From contig JAMPAT010000014.1 in NCBI GenBank assembly GCA_023667095.1, positions 1-63,936 on the forward strand: a stretch of 63,936 bases of DNA. Direction: 5' to 3'. Both the position numbers and the translations under genes were made by a program. The notes below the pieces were generated by a model. The model was not told where the DNA came from. It saw only the letters and a program-made list of their open reading frames with translations, and did no database searches. This document shows positions 26,867 through 36,543 of the stretch, piece by piece. This DNA comes from Bacteroidales bacterium (GTDB taxonomy: Bacteria > Bacteroidota > Bacteroidia > Bacteroidales > UBA932). Position 1 is the stretch's first letter, and each line of letters begins with the position of its first letter.

Positions 26867-28825
26867 CTACGGCCTAACCGCTCCAATGGCAAATGCTCTT
26901 CTTGCACACCATAAGTCATCTTCAATTTTCAATATTAAAATAGCCAGGAGCCGTAAAAACACTAAATATGCCTCACAATGTCTAGAATCGTCATAATCAG
27001 GAACTATGCTACCATGAGCATAGTGATTGCGGTATGCAAAGCCATTGGTAAACTCTCCATTATCCATGTAATAGCTGAAGTATCGCTTCTCCTCTGTCGT
27101 CAATAGATTATCACTTTCTATAAGCCAGCCTTTATCAACCATTCTATCAATATATTCCATCCCATTTTTCGAATAATGCCAATAGGCACAAGCACGGTAT
27201 TCCCACAAAGATTTGAGTATAATCTTCAAATCATAGCTTGATATGACAAGCAGCCCGTCTGCACTTTTTTTTATGATACCATGCGATATGAGAAAATCTA
27301 TACCTGGCTTTTGATATTTTTCATAATTATCATAATAAACATCTTCACGATCCAGCAAATCAAAAAGATTATGATAATGCATCTTATTAAATGGTTTAAT
27401 ATAACTCAGTAAACTTCCTGAGCCAAACAGATTATTTAATACTGTACGAATCTCCGATGATTTCTCATTAACTTCACAGTACTTATTCAATAAGAGACTT
27501 TTACTATCTGTCATTTTCAATGGCTTGCCCAATCTGATAATATCCGGATCAATTTCATCATATTTAACATATATATCATACTGTTTAACAATCGAATCCA
27601 ACTCCGGAAGCAGCACTCGGCATTTGTTCAGCCAATTATCTTCAAGATTAGGATAATTCAGTTTCAAAGAAGGATAGCCGTACTCTTTGAAAAGATTTTC
27701 TTCGTAAAAGGTTTTTAACTCCTGTTCGAGAGATGTATCCTGCAGAGTTAACTCTTTATTGTAAGCGAACAATTGAAATGATGCCAGCAGGTTCTTTTTC
27801 CTGAAATAATCATAATCAGGATATGCATTACGGCTCCTGTCCATAAAAATATATTCTAATGTATTAACTTCACTATTTTTATTGATAAGCTCCAACAGTC
27901 CATGTGGATTCATCCAATAAAACAAGGTCTTACAATTTTCAACCAACTTTACATGATTGCAAGAACGGATATATTTTACGCTATACAAATAAGTCAGGAC
28001 ATCTTTTTCAAATTTACAGTCAACAGGTCCGATATTTTCTGCTTCAGAAAATACGACATTAAAGCCTTCAGTAAATGTAACGCTGCTGTCATCAGACAGC
28101 AATTCATCATTCAGTTTCTTTGCAAGACGTTCTGCTTTGAGCCTTGTTTGCGGGTCCAATACCAAACATTTCTTATCATCTTTATTTTGACAAATTAAAC
28201 GTACATAATTCAAATTAGGATTGTCACTATCCAAATATGCATTTATTAACGCTATCTTATCATCCATTGAAATGTTTGAAGGAAGATAAATATTCCTGTC
28301 AGTAGAGTTGTCTCGTTTTGCAATATATTTATCAATGAGAATATGGGCGGCACTGCTGTTTTCAAACATTGTCTGTTTTAGTTCCTTTTTGAACTTTTCC
28401 ACAACACCTTTGCAATGAAGTATTATTCTTAAATCATTCTCCTCTGCAACAGATTTTACAAAACTACCGTCTACAACATCATACAACCTGAATTGTTCAA
28501 TAATATCCCAAAACGCCTGCCTATAGGCATATTCCAATGTGTTGTAACTATCTTTCAAAGAGCTATAATTGAAAGATGTAAAATGTTTTACCATTATACT
28601 ATTGTAATCCTTTACATCTTCCTTTAACTGCATAAAACAAGCGTCCGGCCAAGATTTCAAACGGTACTCATTATCAATGAGTTTCTTTATATGAAATAAT
28701 TCTATCGCATCTGTTAAAGTGGAAACAGGTTCCGATTTATATCTGGCAATGGCTTTTTCAACAAGTTCAAGATTGCTTCCAAAACTTAAATCATCAATTG
28801 AATGAAAACATACTCTACACTCCAT
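26867..28825 (-). CDS. Large orphan protein with C-terminal HEPN-like RNase motif
   Basis: The protein has about 652 residues from the ATG at 28825 (MECRVCFHSIDD); an in-frame TTG nine codons upstream is less likely. A CRVC pair opens the protein. The middle is long, helical and charged, without recognised domains. Near the C-terminus it reads FAYRNHYAHGSIVPDY followed by a helix (FLRLLAILILKIED). RNHYAH fits the Rx4H motif (Arg-Asn-x3-His) of HEPN ribonucleases used in abortive-infection and toxin systems. It is the first gene of the defence island. A role as an RNA-cleaving defence effector is inferred from the motif and context only. Confidence 0.55.
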   Translation of the reverse strand: MECRVCFHSIDDLSFGSNLELVEKAIARYKSEPVSTLTDAIELFHIKKLIDNEYRLKSWPDACFMQLKEDVKDYNSIMVKHFTSFNYSSLKDSYNTLEYAYRQAFWDIIEQFRLYDVVDGSFVKSVAEENDLRIILHCKGVVEKFKKELKQTMFENSSAAHILIDKYIAKRDNSTDRNIYLPSNISMDDKIALINAYLDSDNPNLNYVRLICQNKDDKKCLVLDPQTRLKAERLAKKLNDELLSDDSSVTFTEGFNVVFSEAENIGPVDCKFEKDVLTYLYSVKYIRSCNHVKLVENCKTLFYWMNPHGLLELINKNSEVNTLEYIFMDRSRNAYPDYDYFRKKNLLASFQLFAYNKELTLQDTSLEQELKTFYEENLFKEYGYPSLKLNYPNLEDNWLNKCRVLLPELDSIVKQYDIYVKYDEIDPDIIRLGKPLKMTDSKSLLLNKYCEVNEKSSEIRTVLNNLFGSGSLLSYIKPFNKMHYHNLFDLLDREDVYYDNYEKYQKPGIDFLISHGIIKKSADGLLVISSYDLKIILKSLWEYRACAYWHYSKNGMEYIDRMVDKGWLIESDNLLTTEEKRYFSYYMDNGEFTNGFAYRNHYAHGSIVPDYDDSRHCEAYLVFLRLLAILILKIEDDLWCARRAFAIGAVRP

Positions 28826-29059
28826 CGTATTACAATATCTAAAGAATTTCAATGTTCTTCTTAAACGTACGCAACTATATTGACATCATTCTAAAACGAT
28901 TCCATATTGTTCTATATTTTGAAAGCATCAACGTTTAAATATAACTATTCCATCTAATCTCCATTGAACAGGTCTGACACACAAATTTAGCTATTTGCTC
29001 CTCTATAGCCAACAACAATTTCATATTTCCATATAAAAGTGAATTATAGGTATAAACAA

Positions 29060-30006
29060 ATGACAATAGAAGTTTCATCAATTTCCGACAATGGACCGCG
29101 TGATACTGTTCGGTGTAGCAGACAACGGAGAGGTTGTCGGTCAGGAAGTGAGCGACAAGAAAGTAATAGCTTTCCATGTAGAGAATGAAAGGCCCAACCG
29201 TCCTTTCTGCTACAAGGGAAGACCATATATGCGCGTGGAGAGCGTCACGACCACAATGCCTTTTGAGGCTGGCACATTTCAAAGGTACTGACAAGACAAT
29301 ATTCATGGACAACCAACGTATCCATGGCAATATTTTTCAATTGCTCAATGCTGCAATGGCATTCATCTTCAAACATCTTTCATTGTCTGGAACAACCGAT
29401 ACGCTGGAACGTGAGGAGCATCTTACTGTTCCATATAAAGCAATCAGGGAAGGAGTACTGAATAGCCTGGCGCACCGTTCTTATCGGGATGCAGGAGGTT
29501 CTGTCGGAATTGCGATATACGATGACCGCGTGGAGATAGAGAATCCCGGTTCATTTCCGCATGACTGGAATGTGGAAAAGATGAAGTCTGGACATGAGTC
29601 CAAACCACAAAATCCACTGATAGCAAACGTGTTGTATAAAAAAAGTCATGGAAAGCTGGGGACGCGGCATCAGCATGATGGCAGACGAATGCCAAAAAGC
29701 CAACTTGCCGGAGCCTGAATATATAACGGATAGAGGGAGCGTGAAACTCATATTCAGGTATGAGTCTATTAACCGACCAAGTACCCCACAAGTACCCCGC
29801 AAGTGGAGAGTCTTGTCCAAACGATAGGCAATGGGGTGTATTCAATAAAGGAACTTATGAAACTCAAGGACAGGAAAAATTTCATGAGCAATTATCTTAA
29901 TCCTGCACTGAAAGCATGTTTGGTCTGTCCATTATATCCTGAGAGCCCTAAGCATCCAAAACAGAAATATCGCTTGACGGAAAAAGGTAGGAATATATTT
30001 GAATGA
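29060..30006 (+). pseudogene. AlbA_2 / RecG-like ATP-binding regulator, frameshifted
   Basis: Three reading frames together match the AlbA_2 (Schlafen-like) plus HATPase_c_4 family. The first has ILFGVADNGEVVGQEV and RPFCYKGRPYMRV. The second has VPYKAIREGVLNSLAHRSYRD and IYDDRVEIENPGSFP. The third (29803-30006) is a winged-helix end with HPKQKYRLTEKGRNIF. The frame breaks near 29285 and again near 29680. The N-terminus is also missing. It is clearly a dead gene. Confidence 0.8.
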
Positions 30007-30298
30007 TTATACAAGGCTACCGTTTAACGACTATGCGTCTAATCTTCATACACTTGCTGACAAACAATAAAATTGCCATAGATATCTTTAGGGAAATTAC
30101 GAGTAAATACGCTCAGTGGCACAACTTAAGTTAAGCCTAAGTAAATGGAATCTATAGTAGTAATGTTAAACATGTGCTTATTTGACTCAGTCAAATAAGA
30201 TTATAAATATAACAACTAACTTTGGGACGGCTCCTTACAATAACCTCTCTATTGTTTTGACGAGCCTCTGTATCAAAGATACTGTTATCAGGTATAAT

Positions 30299-31108
30299 TT
30301 AGTCAACAAATACACTATTGCCGTTCTTTCTTGCCCTTCCTTGAAGTGGCAGAGCAACAAGATTCCCCAAACCGCCTTCTGGCAGACGGTCTTGATTTGG
30401 AAAGAAACGGTCGTAGGAATTGAAACTAAGGCGTGCATTGAGTTTTGTTGCTTCTGTCAATATGGCATTGCCAAATTTCCTGGCTTTATGTGCTGGCACA
30501 GGTTCTTCAAAGAATATCCAGACATGTGCGCCATTGCCGGAACGCGAACGCTCAATACTGTAAGGAATGCCCCATTCCTTACATACGGATGTAAATGCAA
30601 GAACATCGTCCTTGTATCCGTGCGTACAGTTTTTGTCGTCAAAATCTGCACACAGGAAAATACATTTGTTGTCTGACAAGATAGGATAAAGACCAATAAC
30701 ATCACAACCATTCTCATCTTTTCCCTCTAGATGACGATAGCAATCTTGGTTAGTCAACGAAGCGAATTTGCGGTTTGGGCATTCTGCACATTTGTATTTC
30801 TTCTTGTCACAAACACCTCGTCGCCACTCATTAATGCAAACGGGTTGATAACCGCTCTTCTGTGTTGTCTTACTGAACCAACGGCGAGCAAACACATCAT
30901 CACGACCTTTGAAGTAGCTGCGAAATAGCGTTATTTTCTCGTCAAGGGAGAGTTTTATAATTAGCAATGCCTTATTGGAGAACAAAGACTCTTCTTTAGG
31001 ATATGCAATACTGTGTTGTTGAAGAATAGATTTCAATTCCTCATTTTCTAAACGAAGTGCACTGTACGCCTTAAGAAGTTTCTCGTATTTTTCTTGAATG
31101 TCCTCCAT
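30299..31108 (-). pseudogene. TOTE-system primase, C-terminally truncated
   Basis: The 269 residues start with a coiled coil (EKLLKAYSALRLENEELKS). They then match the archaeo-eukaryotic primase part of TOTE conflict proteins: a zinc-binding segment (CDKKKYKCAECPNRKF), CADFDDK (catalytic Asp pair) and RSRSGNGAHVWIFFEEPVPA. Intact members continue for several hundred residues into a helicase; here a stop follows NSVFVD and nothing matching comes after. It is probably inactive, or at most a primase-only stub. It lies between two broken AlbA_2 genes. Confidence 0.75.
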
Positions 31109-31150
31109 GATAATTTGATACTATACGCACTCTTGGATACAGATTCATCC

Positions 31151-32062
31151 TTATATCCTATCAAAGAATCCTTCGTACTCTTCGTCAATTATTTTCCACT
31201 CTCCAGCCTTGCGTCCTCCTATACGGGCAATTTTGTGCAAGTCTTGCAGACGTTTTATGTATTTCAGAACCTGACGTCTTGATAGTCCCATTGATTCTGC
31301 CATTTGAGCAGTACTGACTTTGGGATTCGTAGATATAAATTTATATATCTGGCGACTTGCTTTTGTGAACTCTTTTGTGAACTCCACTGGTTCTTTTATG
31401 AACTCATTCTGTTGATTGGTGAACCGTCCGTCTTCATTCGCGAACTCTTCCACATCATTCGCGTCCTCTTTTACGGAATCCTTGCTGTCATAATTCTGAT
31501 TCCATAGAATTACATGAAATTCAGAGGCATCGGATGTGAATTCTGGAACATGGCAATCAATCAGACGTTCGTATTGCTTATATGCATCCATTATCTTCTT
31601 CATTCCACTGCCTCGTCTTTCCATCAGTCCCAACCGACTGAAGAAATCTGCTAACAGAGGATTTCTTCTTTTGGAGGGTACGTTAATGGGATTTAACTGC
31701 TGGATAAGCTTTCCATCCAACATACCGCCAGGAGAATAGATTTCCAAACGGTCATCATACATGTCTATATGCACTTCGCTTCCCATCTGCATATAGTCAC
31801 GATGAATGATTGCATTCGCTATAGCCTCTGTTACTGCTCGTTCCGGATAATCAGGCAATTCTTCACGATAATCGTCCTCCTTCCACCATTTTTTATGGGA
31901 ATTATTTCTGACGAAAGATACGGCATCCTGCAACTGACCAATCACACAGCCTTCCAATTCGACATCATCAATTGCTTCCCCCAAGCCGCTTGCCATATCC
32001 AGCCCATTCCAACGGGTACAGAATATACGTGACTGCCTTACCGGGGATTCATTCGCAAGCAA
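31151..32062 (-). pseudogene. AlbA_2-type ATP-binding regulator, N-terminally truncated
   Basis: The frame opens after an in-frame TAG just upstream of 32062. It reads LLANESPVRQSRIFCTRWNGLD, YPERAVTEAIANAIIHRDY, MYDDRLEIYSPGGM (the HATPase_c_4 core) and a C-terminal winged helix (STAQMAESMGLSRRQVLKYIKRL). The N-terminal AlbA_2 DNA/RNA-binding domain of roughly 150-200 residues is absent. Translation could begin at ATG 31996 but would give a partial protein. Such genes regulate or accompany defence modules. Confidence 0.75.
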
Positions 32063-32153
32063 TGCAATCTATTTGTTTGCTATACAAAATGGTGAAGTAA
32101 AATTTGGTTTTGCTAAATTTCAGTTGCTAAAACAAAGAAAGAAATCTCTCAAG

Positions 32154-32184
32154 TTGCGGATACCACAAAATATTAGTAGCTTTG
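32154..32184 (+). promoter_or_regulatory. Promoter of the methylase-specificity/OLD operon
   Basis: TTG at 32154-32156 and TAGCTTTG at 32177-32184 are separated by 20 bases, a good Bacteroidetes -33/-7 pair. It gives a leader of about 55 bases. Confidence 0.6.
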
Positions 32185-32247
32185 CGTTTAATTAGGTGTT
32201 TTGTACAGTATGGTTAATATACCATAAATAAAACGAATTTTGTTTCA

Positions 32248-34761
32248 ATGAAAAAAGATATAAATAATAGTAAGCAGAAGTTGGCTGAAACTTTTTTCCA
32301 ACGTTTGGTAGATTCCTATGGGTATTTACCTGAACAGATGGGGTTTAATGTAAAAGTATCTCCAACCTCAGTTGCAGATATCGCAATATGGCGCAGCCCA
32401 GATGACAAGAAATCTGGACTTGCCCCAGATATTTATGTTCTTGTTGCATGTAAGGCTGAGCATATAAAAATTAAAGCAGAAGATTATTTTGAGCAATATA
32501 AGCAAGCCGTTCTTAATGATATGGCGTTTTATGTTGCTCATAATCTTAAGGAAACAAAAGTATTTTATATTGACCGAAATGCTATACCTCTAAAAATAGA
32601 ACGTATAAGCGATTTCCCAACAGCGCAAGATATTATTTCTGATCAGAATCTAACTTTATTTGTAAATAAAGTACGAGGTTATTCAAAAGACAAATTTTTG
32701 AAAACCTTAACTCGCTGTCATAACATTATACGCAATGTTGACAAACTTTCACCAGAAGCTGCGTTTGATGAGATAAGTAAAATCTTATTCATAAAAATGC
32801 TTTATGAACGTGAGGCAAAAGACGAGCTCGTTTACAGTAAAGATAAATTCATAAAAGATGAACTGTTATATAATGGCGAGGTCGATTATATTCAATATCT
32901 TTTTAATGAAGTTAAAGAAACGTATTCGACAGACGGCCTCTTTGACTCAGAAGATAAAATAAGGATTCGTAGAGAAAGTTTTTTACTCATTTTAGAAGAA
33001 CTAAGTAATGTTGAGTTATATGATACTTCCGATGATATAAAGGGGATCGCATTTGAACTATTTTTGGGTAAAACATTTCGAGGAGAATTAGGACAATTTT
33101 TTACTCCTAGAACCATAGTTAATTATATGGTTGAAGTACTAAATATAAAGGAGGGAGATAAAGTGTGTGACCCATGCTGTGGAAGTGGAGGATTCCTAAT
33201 AAAAGCATTTGAACATGTACAGAATCAAATAGATCAAGACATCCACAAACAGATTACAGTTTTGATGGATAATCAAAATCTTTCTGACTCTGAAAAGCAA
33301 TGTAAAATAAATAATTTGCTAAATGAATGTGATAAGACCAAAGAGGGCAGTCGTTATCACAAACTTTGCCATGACTATTTCTTTGGAGTGGATGCCAACG
33401 CTCGTATGGCGCGTACTTCAAAAATGAATATGATCATGCATGGTGACGGGCATGTAGGAGTTTATCTTCATGATGGTCTCCTTAATGTAGGCGGAGTTTA
33501 TGACAATAATTTTGATGTAATTCTTATAAATCCACCTTTCGGAGCTCATGTAGAAAAGGACATGCGTATTACTGGGTCTGACATTCCTACTGATAGGGAA
33601 AAAACTTTATATGAGGAATTATTTGGCAACGAATACATTAGTAAAGTATACACTCCGATTAAAATGTATGCACAGGAATTAGGTAAAGACAAAAAAATAG
33701 GAAAGCGTATATTAGAACTATATCAAATAAACAACAACAGCACAGAAATTTTATTCATTGAACGTTGTATAAACTTGCTAAAGCCAGGAAAACGAGCTGG
33801 TATTGTGTTACCTGAAGGAGTGTTGGATAATCCTGCATTAAATCGTGTTCGTAGATTTATAGAATCACGTGCCAAAATACTCAACATAACATCAATCCCT
33901 GCCGATGTATTCTTGTCATCTGGTGCAAACATAAAACCAAGCCTTATCTTTATTGAGAAGTTCAAGGATGACGAGATACCGGAAAAGGACTATTTACTAT
34001 CTGTTACAAAAATAAATGACGCTGGAATTTCTTCTACTGGATTACCTTCAAACAATGAAGAATTACCAATAGCTGCTAAAGAAGTTTCCTCTTGGTTAAG
34101 CGGAGATGTTGTGTCAAATATGACATATACAAAGATAGTAAATCATTCAGATTTATCCAGTTGGAGTGTTAAGCCTATTTTTGACACGGCTAATATTAAT
34201 TATAATCCTTTATATAAGAAAGTAAGGATTGGAGATGTCGTATCATTGAGTAAAGATGTTATATACGTTGAACCTAATATTGAATACACCCGATTAACAG
34301 TAAAACTATTCAATAAAGGCATTCAGGAACGTGATACCGTTATAGGTGCTCAAATTGGCACCAAACGTCAAACTCGAGTAAAATGTGGTCAGTTCATTAT
34401 TTCAAAGATAGATGGCAAAAGTGCTGCTTTTGGCATTGTGGACTCATCTCTCGAAGGGGCTATTGTTACTCCAGATTTTTTGGTTTATGATATTGATACG
34501 ACACAAATACTTCCTGAATATTTAGAGTTAGTACTAAATAATGATGCAATTTTGAATCAGTTTTCTAATTCAAGTAGTGGAACTACGGGACGAAGAAGAT
34601 TGTCTCAAAAAGTATTTGAAAATACGTCAATAGCTTTACCGTCAATTGATGAACAACATAAACTCATTGCAAAGATTTTAAAGATTAGAAGAACTCAAAA
34701 ATCTTTAGAAGAATTAATGCAAAAAAATATAGAATACTTCAATAACAAGATTTTCTCTTAA
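32248..34761 (+). CDS. Type I-like methylase-specificity fusion with HsdR_N-like N-terminus
   Basis: The protein has 837 residues. Residues about 10-95 resemble the HsdR N-terminal PD-(D/E)XK domain: ADIAIW (Asp44) and LVACKAE, where Lys69 is kept but the usual Glu of ECK is Ala67. Residues about 140-560 are an HsdM N6-adenine methylase: helical bundle, AFELFLGKTFRGELGQFFTPR, motif I DPCCGSGGFL near 308 and motif IV INPPFG near 427. The C-terminal 220 residues look like a single type I specificity half (YLELVLNNDAILNQF, ALPSIDEQHKLIAKI, coiled coil). It probably methylates adenine. No separate HsdR motor lies nearby. The OLD-type gene starts one base after its stop. Confidence 0.85.
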   Translation: MKKDINNSKQKLAETFFQRLVDSYGYLPEQMGFNVKVSPTSVADIAIWRSPDDKKSGLAPDIYVLVACKAEHIKIKAEDYFEQYKQAVLNDMAFYVAHNLKETKVFYIDRNAIPLKIERISDFPTAQDIISDQNLTLFVNKVRGYSKDKFLKTLTRCHNIIRNVDKLSPEAAFDEISKILFIKMLYEREAKDELVYSKDKFIKDELLYNGEVDYIQYLFNEVKETYSTDGLFDSEDKIRIRRESFLLILEELSNVELYDTSDDIKGIAFELFLGKTFRGELGQFFTPRTIVNYMVEVLNIKEGDKVCDPCCGSGGFLIKAFEHVQNQIDQDIHKQITVLMDNQNLSDSEKQCKINNLLNECDKTKEGSRYHKLCHDYFFGVDANARMARTSKMNMIMHGDGHVGVYLHDGLLNVGGVYDNNFDVILINPPFGAHVEKDMRITGSDIPTDREKTLYEELFGNEYISKVYTPIKMYAQELGKDKKIGKRILELYQINNNSTEILFIERCINLLKPGKRAGIVLPEGVLDNPALNRVRRFIESRAKILNITSIPADVFLSSGANIKPSLIFIEKFKDDEIPEKDYLLSVTKINDAGISSTGLPSNNEELPIAAKEVSSWLSGDVVSNMTYTKIVNHSDLSSWSVKPIFDTANINYNPLYKKVRIGDVVSLSKDVIYVEPNIEYTRLTVKLFNKGIQERDTVIGAQIGTKRQTRVKCGQFIISKIDGKSAAFGIVDSSLEGAIVTPDFLVYDIDTTQILPEYLELVLNNDAILNQFSNSSSGTTGRRRLSQKVFENTSIALPSIDEQHKLIAKILKIRRTQKSLEELMQKNIEYFNNKIFS

Positions 34762-34762
34762 C

Positions 34763-36481
34763 ATGAAGCTACTGACACTGAAAATCACCTCTGAGTTTAG
34801 AAACCTCAAAGGTTTAAATTTAAGTTTTGATTCAGCCAATGATACATATGTGATTATTGGCAATAATGGTACTGGGAAAACGAATATATTAGAAGCATTA
34901 AGTAGCGTTTTTTCAACATTATTAAGTCATTCAACTGATTTCATGTTTAGCTTTGTATTGCGTTACGAAATCAACGATATTACATATCGGATAAAGCATG
35001 ATAAAGCTGCATCTACGACCGAATATAATAAAGATGATATTGCAGTAACTGATGCGGATATGATTTATCCCAATAGAATAGTATGCAACTATAGCGGTGA
35101 AGACACTCGAATGTGGGATAACTACTATAAAAAAGCGAATGAAGAGTATTTAGAAAGTGTTCGTACAGCAGAAGCTCCCAATATTTTATCTATGGTATAT
35201 ATTGACAGGACTATGTGGAAATATATATTATTATGTATGCTTGCAACACGAGATATGAATATTGCATTTAACAAGTTTCTTCAAGAGAAATTAGGAATAG
35301 CTTCATGTAATTTGGATTCCATTGAATTGAAATTCAATAATGCAAAGCTAAGGAAATGGCGAAAGGAGAATCAAATAACATTATTCATTCGCCAACTCCG
35401 TGGACAATTTGTTGATAGTTCAACTATTTCGTCTAATGATATATCTAAATTCAATCCCAATGATGATGATGCCCGCCTGCTATTTAACAAGTACATGGGC
35501 GCCAGTCAAGTTATAGATACCTTAAATATTTCATTTAATGGCGGAATTGAGTCTGCGTTTTTAAGTGAGGGTGAAAAGAAGATGATGGTTATACTATTCA
35601 TCTTAGAGGCTATATCAGATGAACAAACATTGGTGTTAATGGATGAGCCTGACAGTCATATACATATATCACGGAAGAGTGAACTGAGAGAAATGTTTGA
35701 TCATATGAGCCATCGTAGCAATATAATAACATCACACTCGCCAACCTTGACCGCTTCTTTTGAAGAGAAAACTAAAGGCGCAATCGTTATGCTTGATAAG
35801 GATGAAAATGGTAAGGCAAAGGTTATTGATAAAGACATTGTTAACCTAGTTGAAAGATTAACTAGTGGTATTTGGACTTCTCAAAAACAGAATCTTTTCC
35901 TTGCATCTCATGATGATATATTAATAGTAGAAGGTCCAACCGATGAAACATTTATATCTGCGGCACTCAAGTATTTCAAAAAAAATGGGAGATATACAAG
36001 TTTGTCATTTGAATTTATTCCTTGTGGAGGAGCATCCAATGTGAAAGCATTTGCACAAAAATTTACTCCAAAAGATGGACAAACTGTTATTGCATTATTT
36101 GATGGAGATAATGCAGGAGTTAAAAGTATGAATCAAGTTGTTCCGTGTTCATCAGGCAAGAAAACATGGGATATTAAAAATTTTGGCAAAGCTCGTAAAA
36201 ATCAGCACACATGGTTCTCATTTTATCCTCCATATGCTCGTAGAAGAAACATAGATAACTTTAATGTTGAAGACTATTTTACATGTCAATTATTCCGCAA
36301 ATATATTTTGTCATTTACCTCTCTTGATACAATAAAGAGTAAAGATGGTCTCAAAGGTAAATTGGAGGACGATTGTAAAAAAGGGAAAATTGATGAAAAG
36401 TTTTATGAGAAGTTTAGCACCTTATTCGATCATATTGTAGCAATAAAAGAAGCAGAGGAACAAGGGAAAACTGTTATGTAA
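34763..36481 (+). CDS. OLD-family ATPase with TOPRIM nuclease domain
   Basis: The protein has 572 residues. Walker A is IIGNNGTGKTN (residues 31-41), the ABC signature LSEGEKKMM and Walker B LVLMDEPDSHIH near 290. A C-terminal TOPRIM domain has ILIVEGPTDETF (Glu near 386) and ALFDGDNAGV (Asp-x-Asp near 444). OLD proteins such as GajA cleave DNA under ATP/nucleotide control. Its tight coupling to the methylase-specificity gene suggests it is the effector of a self/non-self discriminating pair; this is inferred. The downstream gene converges, with 62 bases between the stops. Confidence 0.9.
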   Translation: MKLLTLKITSEFRNLKGLNLSFDSANDTYVIIGNNGTGKTNILEALSSVFSTLLSHSTDFMFSFVLRYEINDITYRIKHDKAASTTEYNKDDIAVTDADMIYPNRIVCNYSGEDTRMWDNYYKKANEEYLESVRTAEAPNILSMVYIDRTMWKYILLCMLATRDMNIAFNKFLQEKLGIASCNLDSIELKFNNAKLRKWRKENQITLFIRQLRGQFVDSSTISSNDISKFNPNDDDARLLFNKYMGASQVIDTLNISFNGGIESAFLSEGEKKMMVILFILEAISDEQTLVLMDEPDSHIHISRKSELREMFDHMSHRSNIITSHSPTLTASFEEKTKGAIVMLDKDENGKAKVIDKDIVNLVERLTSGIWTSQKQNLFLASHDDILIVEGPTDETFISAALKYFKKNGRYTSLSFEFIPCGGASNVKAFAQKFTPKDGQTVIALFDGDNAGVKSMNQVVPCSSGKKTWDIKNFGKARKNQHTWFSFYPPYARRRNIDNFNVEDYFTCQLFRKYILSFTSLDTIKSKDGLKGKLEDDCKKGKIDEKFYEKFSTLFDHIVAIKEAEEQGKTVM

Positions 36482-36543
36482 TATTTACCTTTCATTCTCC
36501 AGTTCTATTTTCTGCAAATAAACTTTTTTACTTTTCTTCTTTT

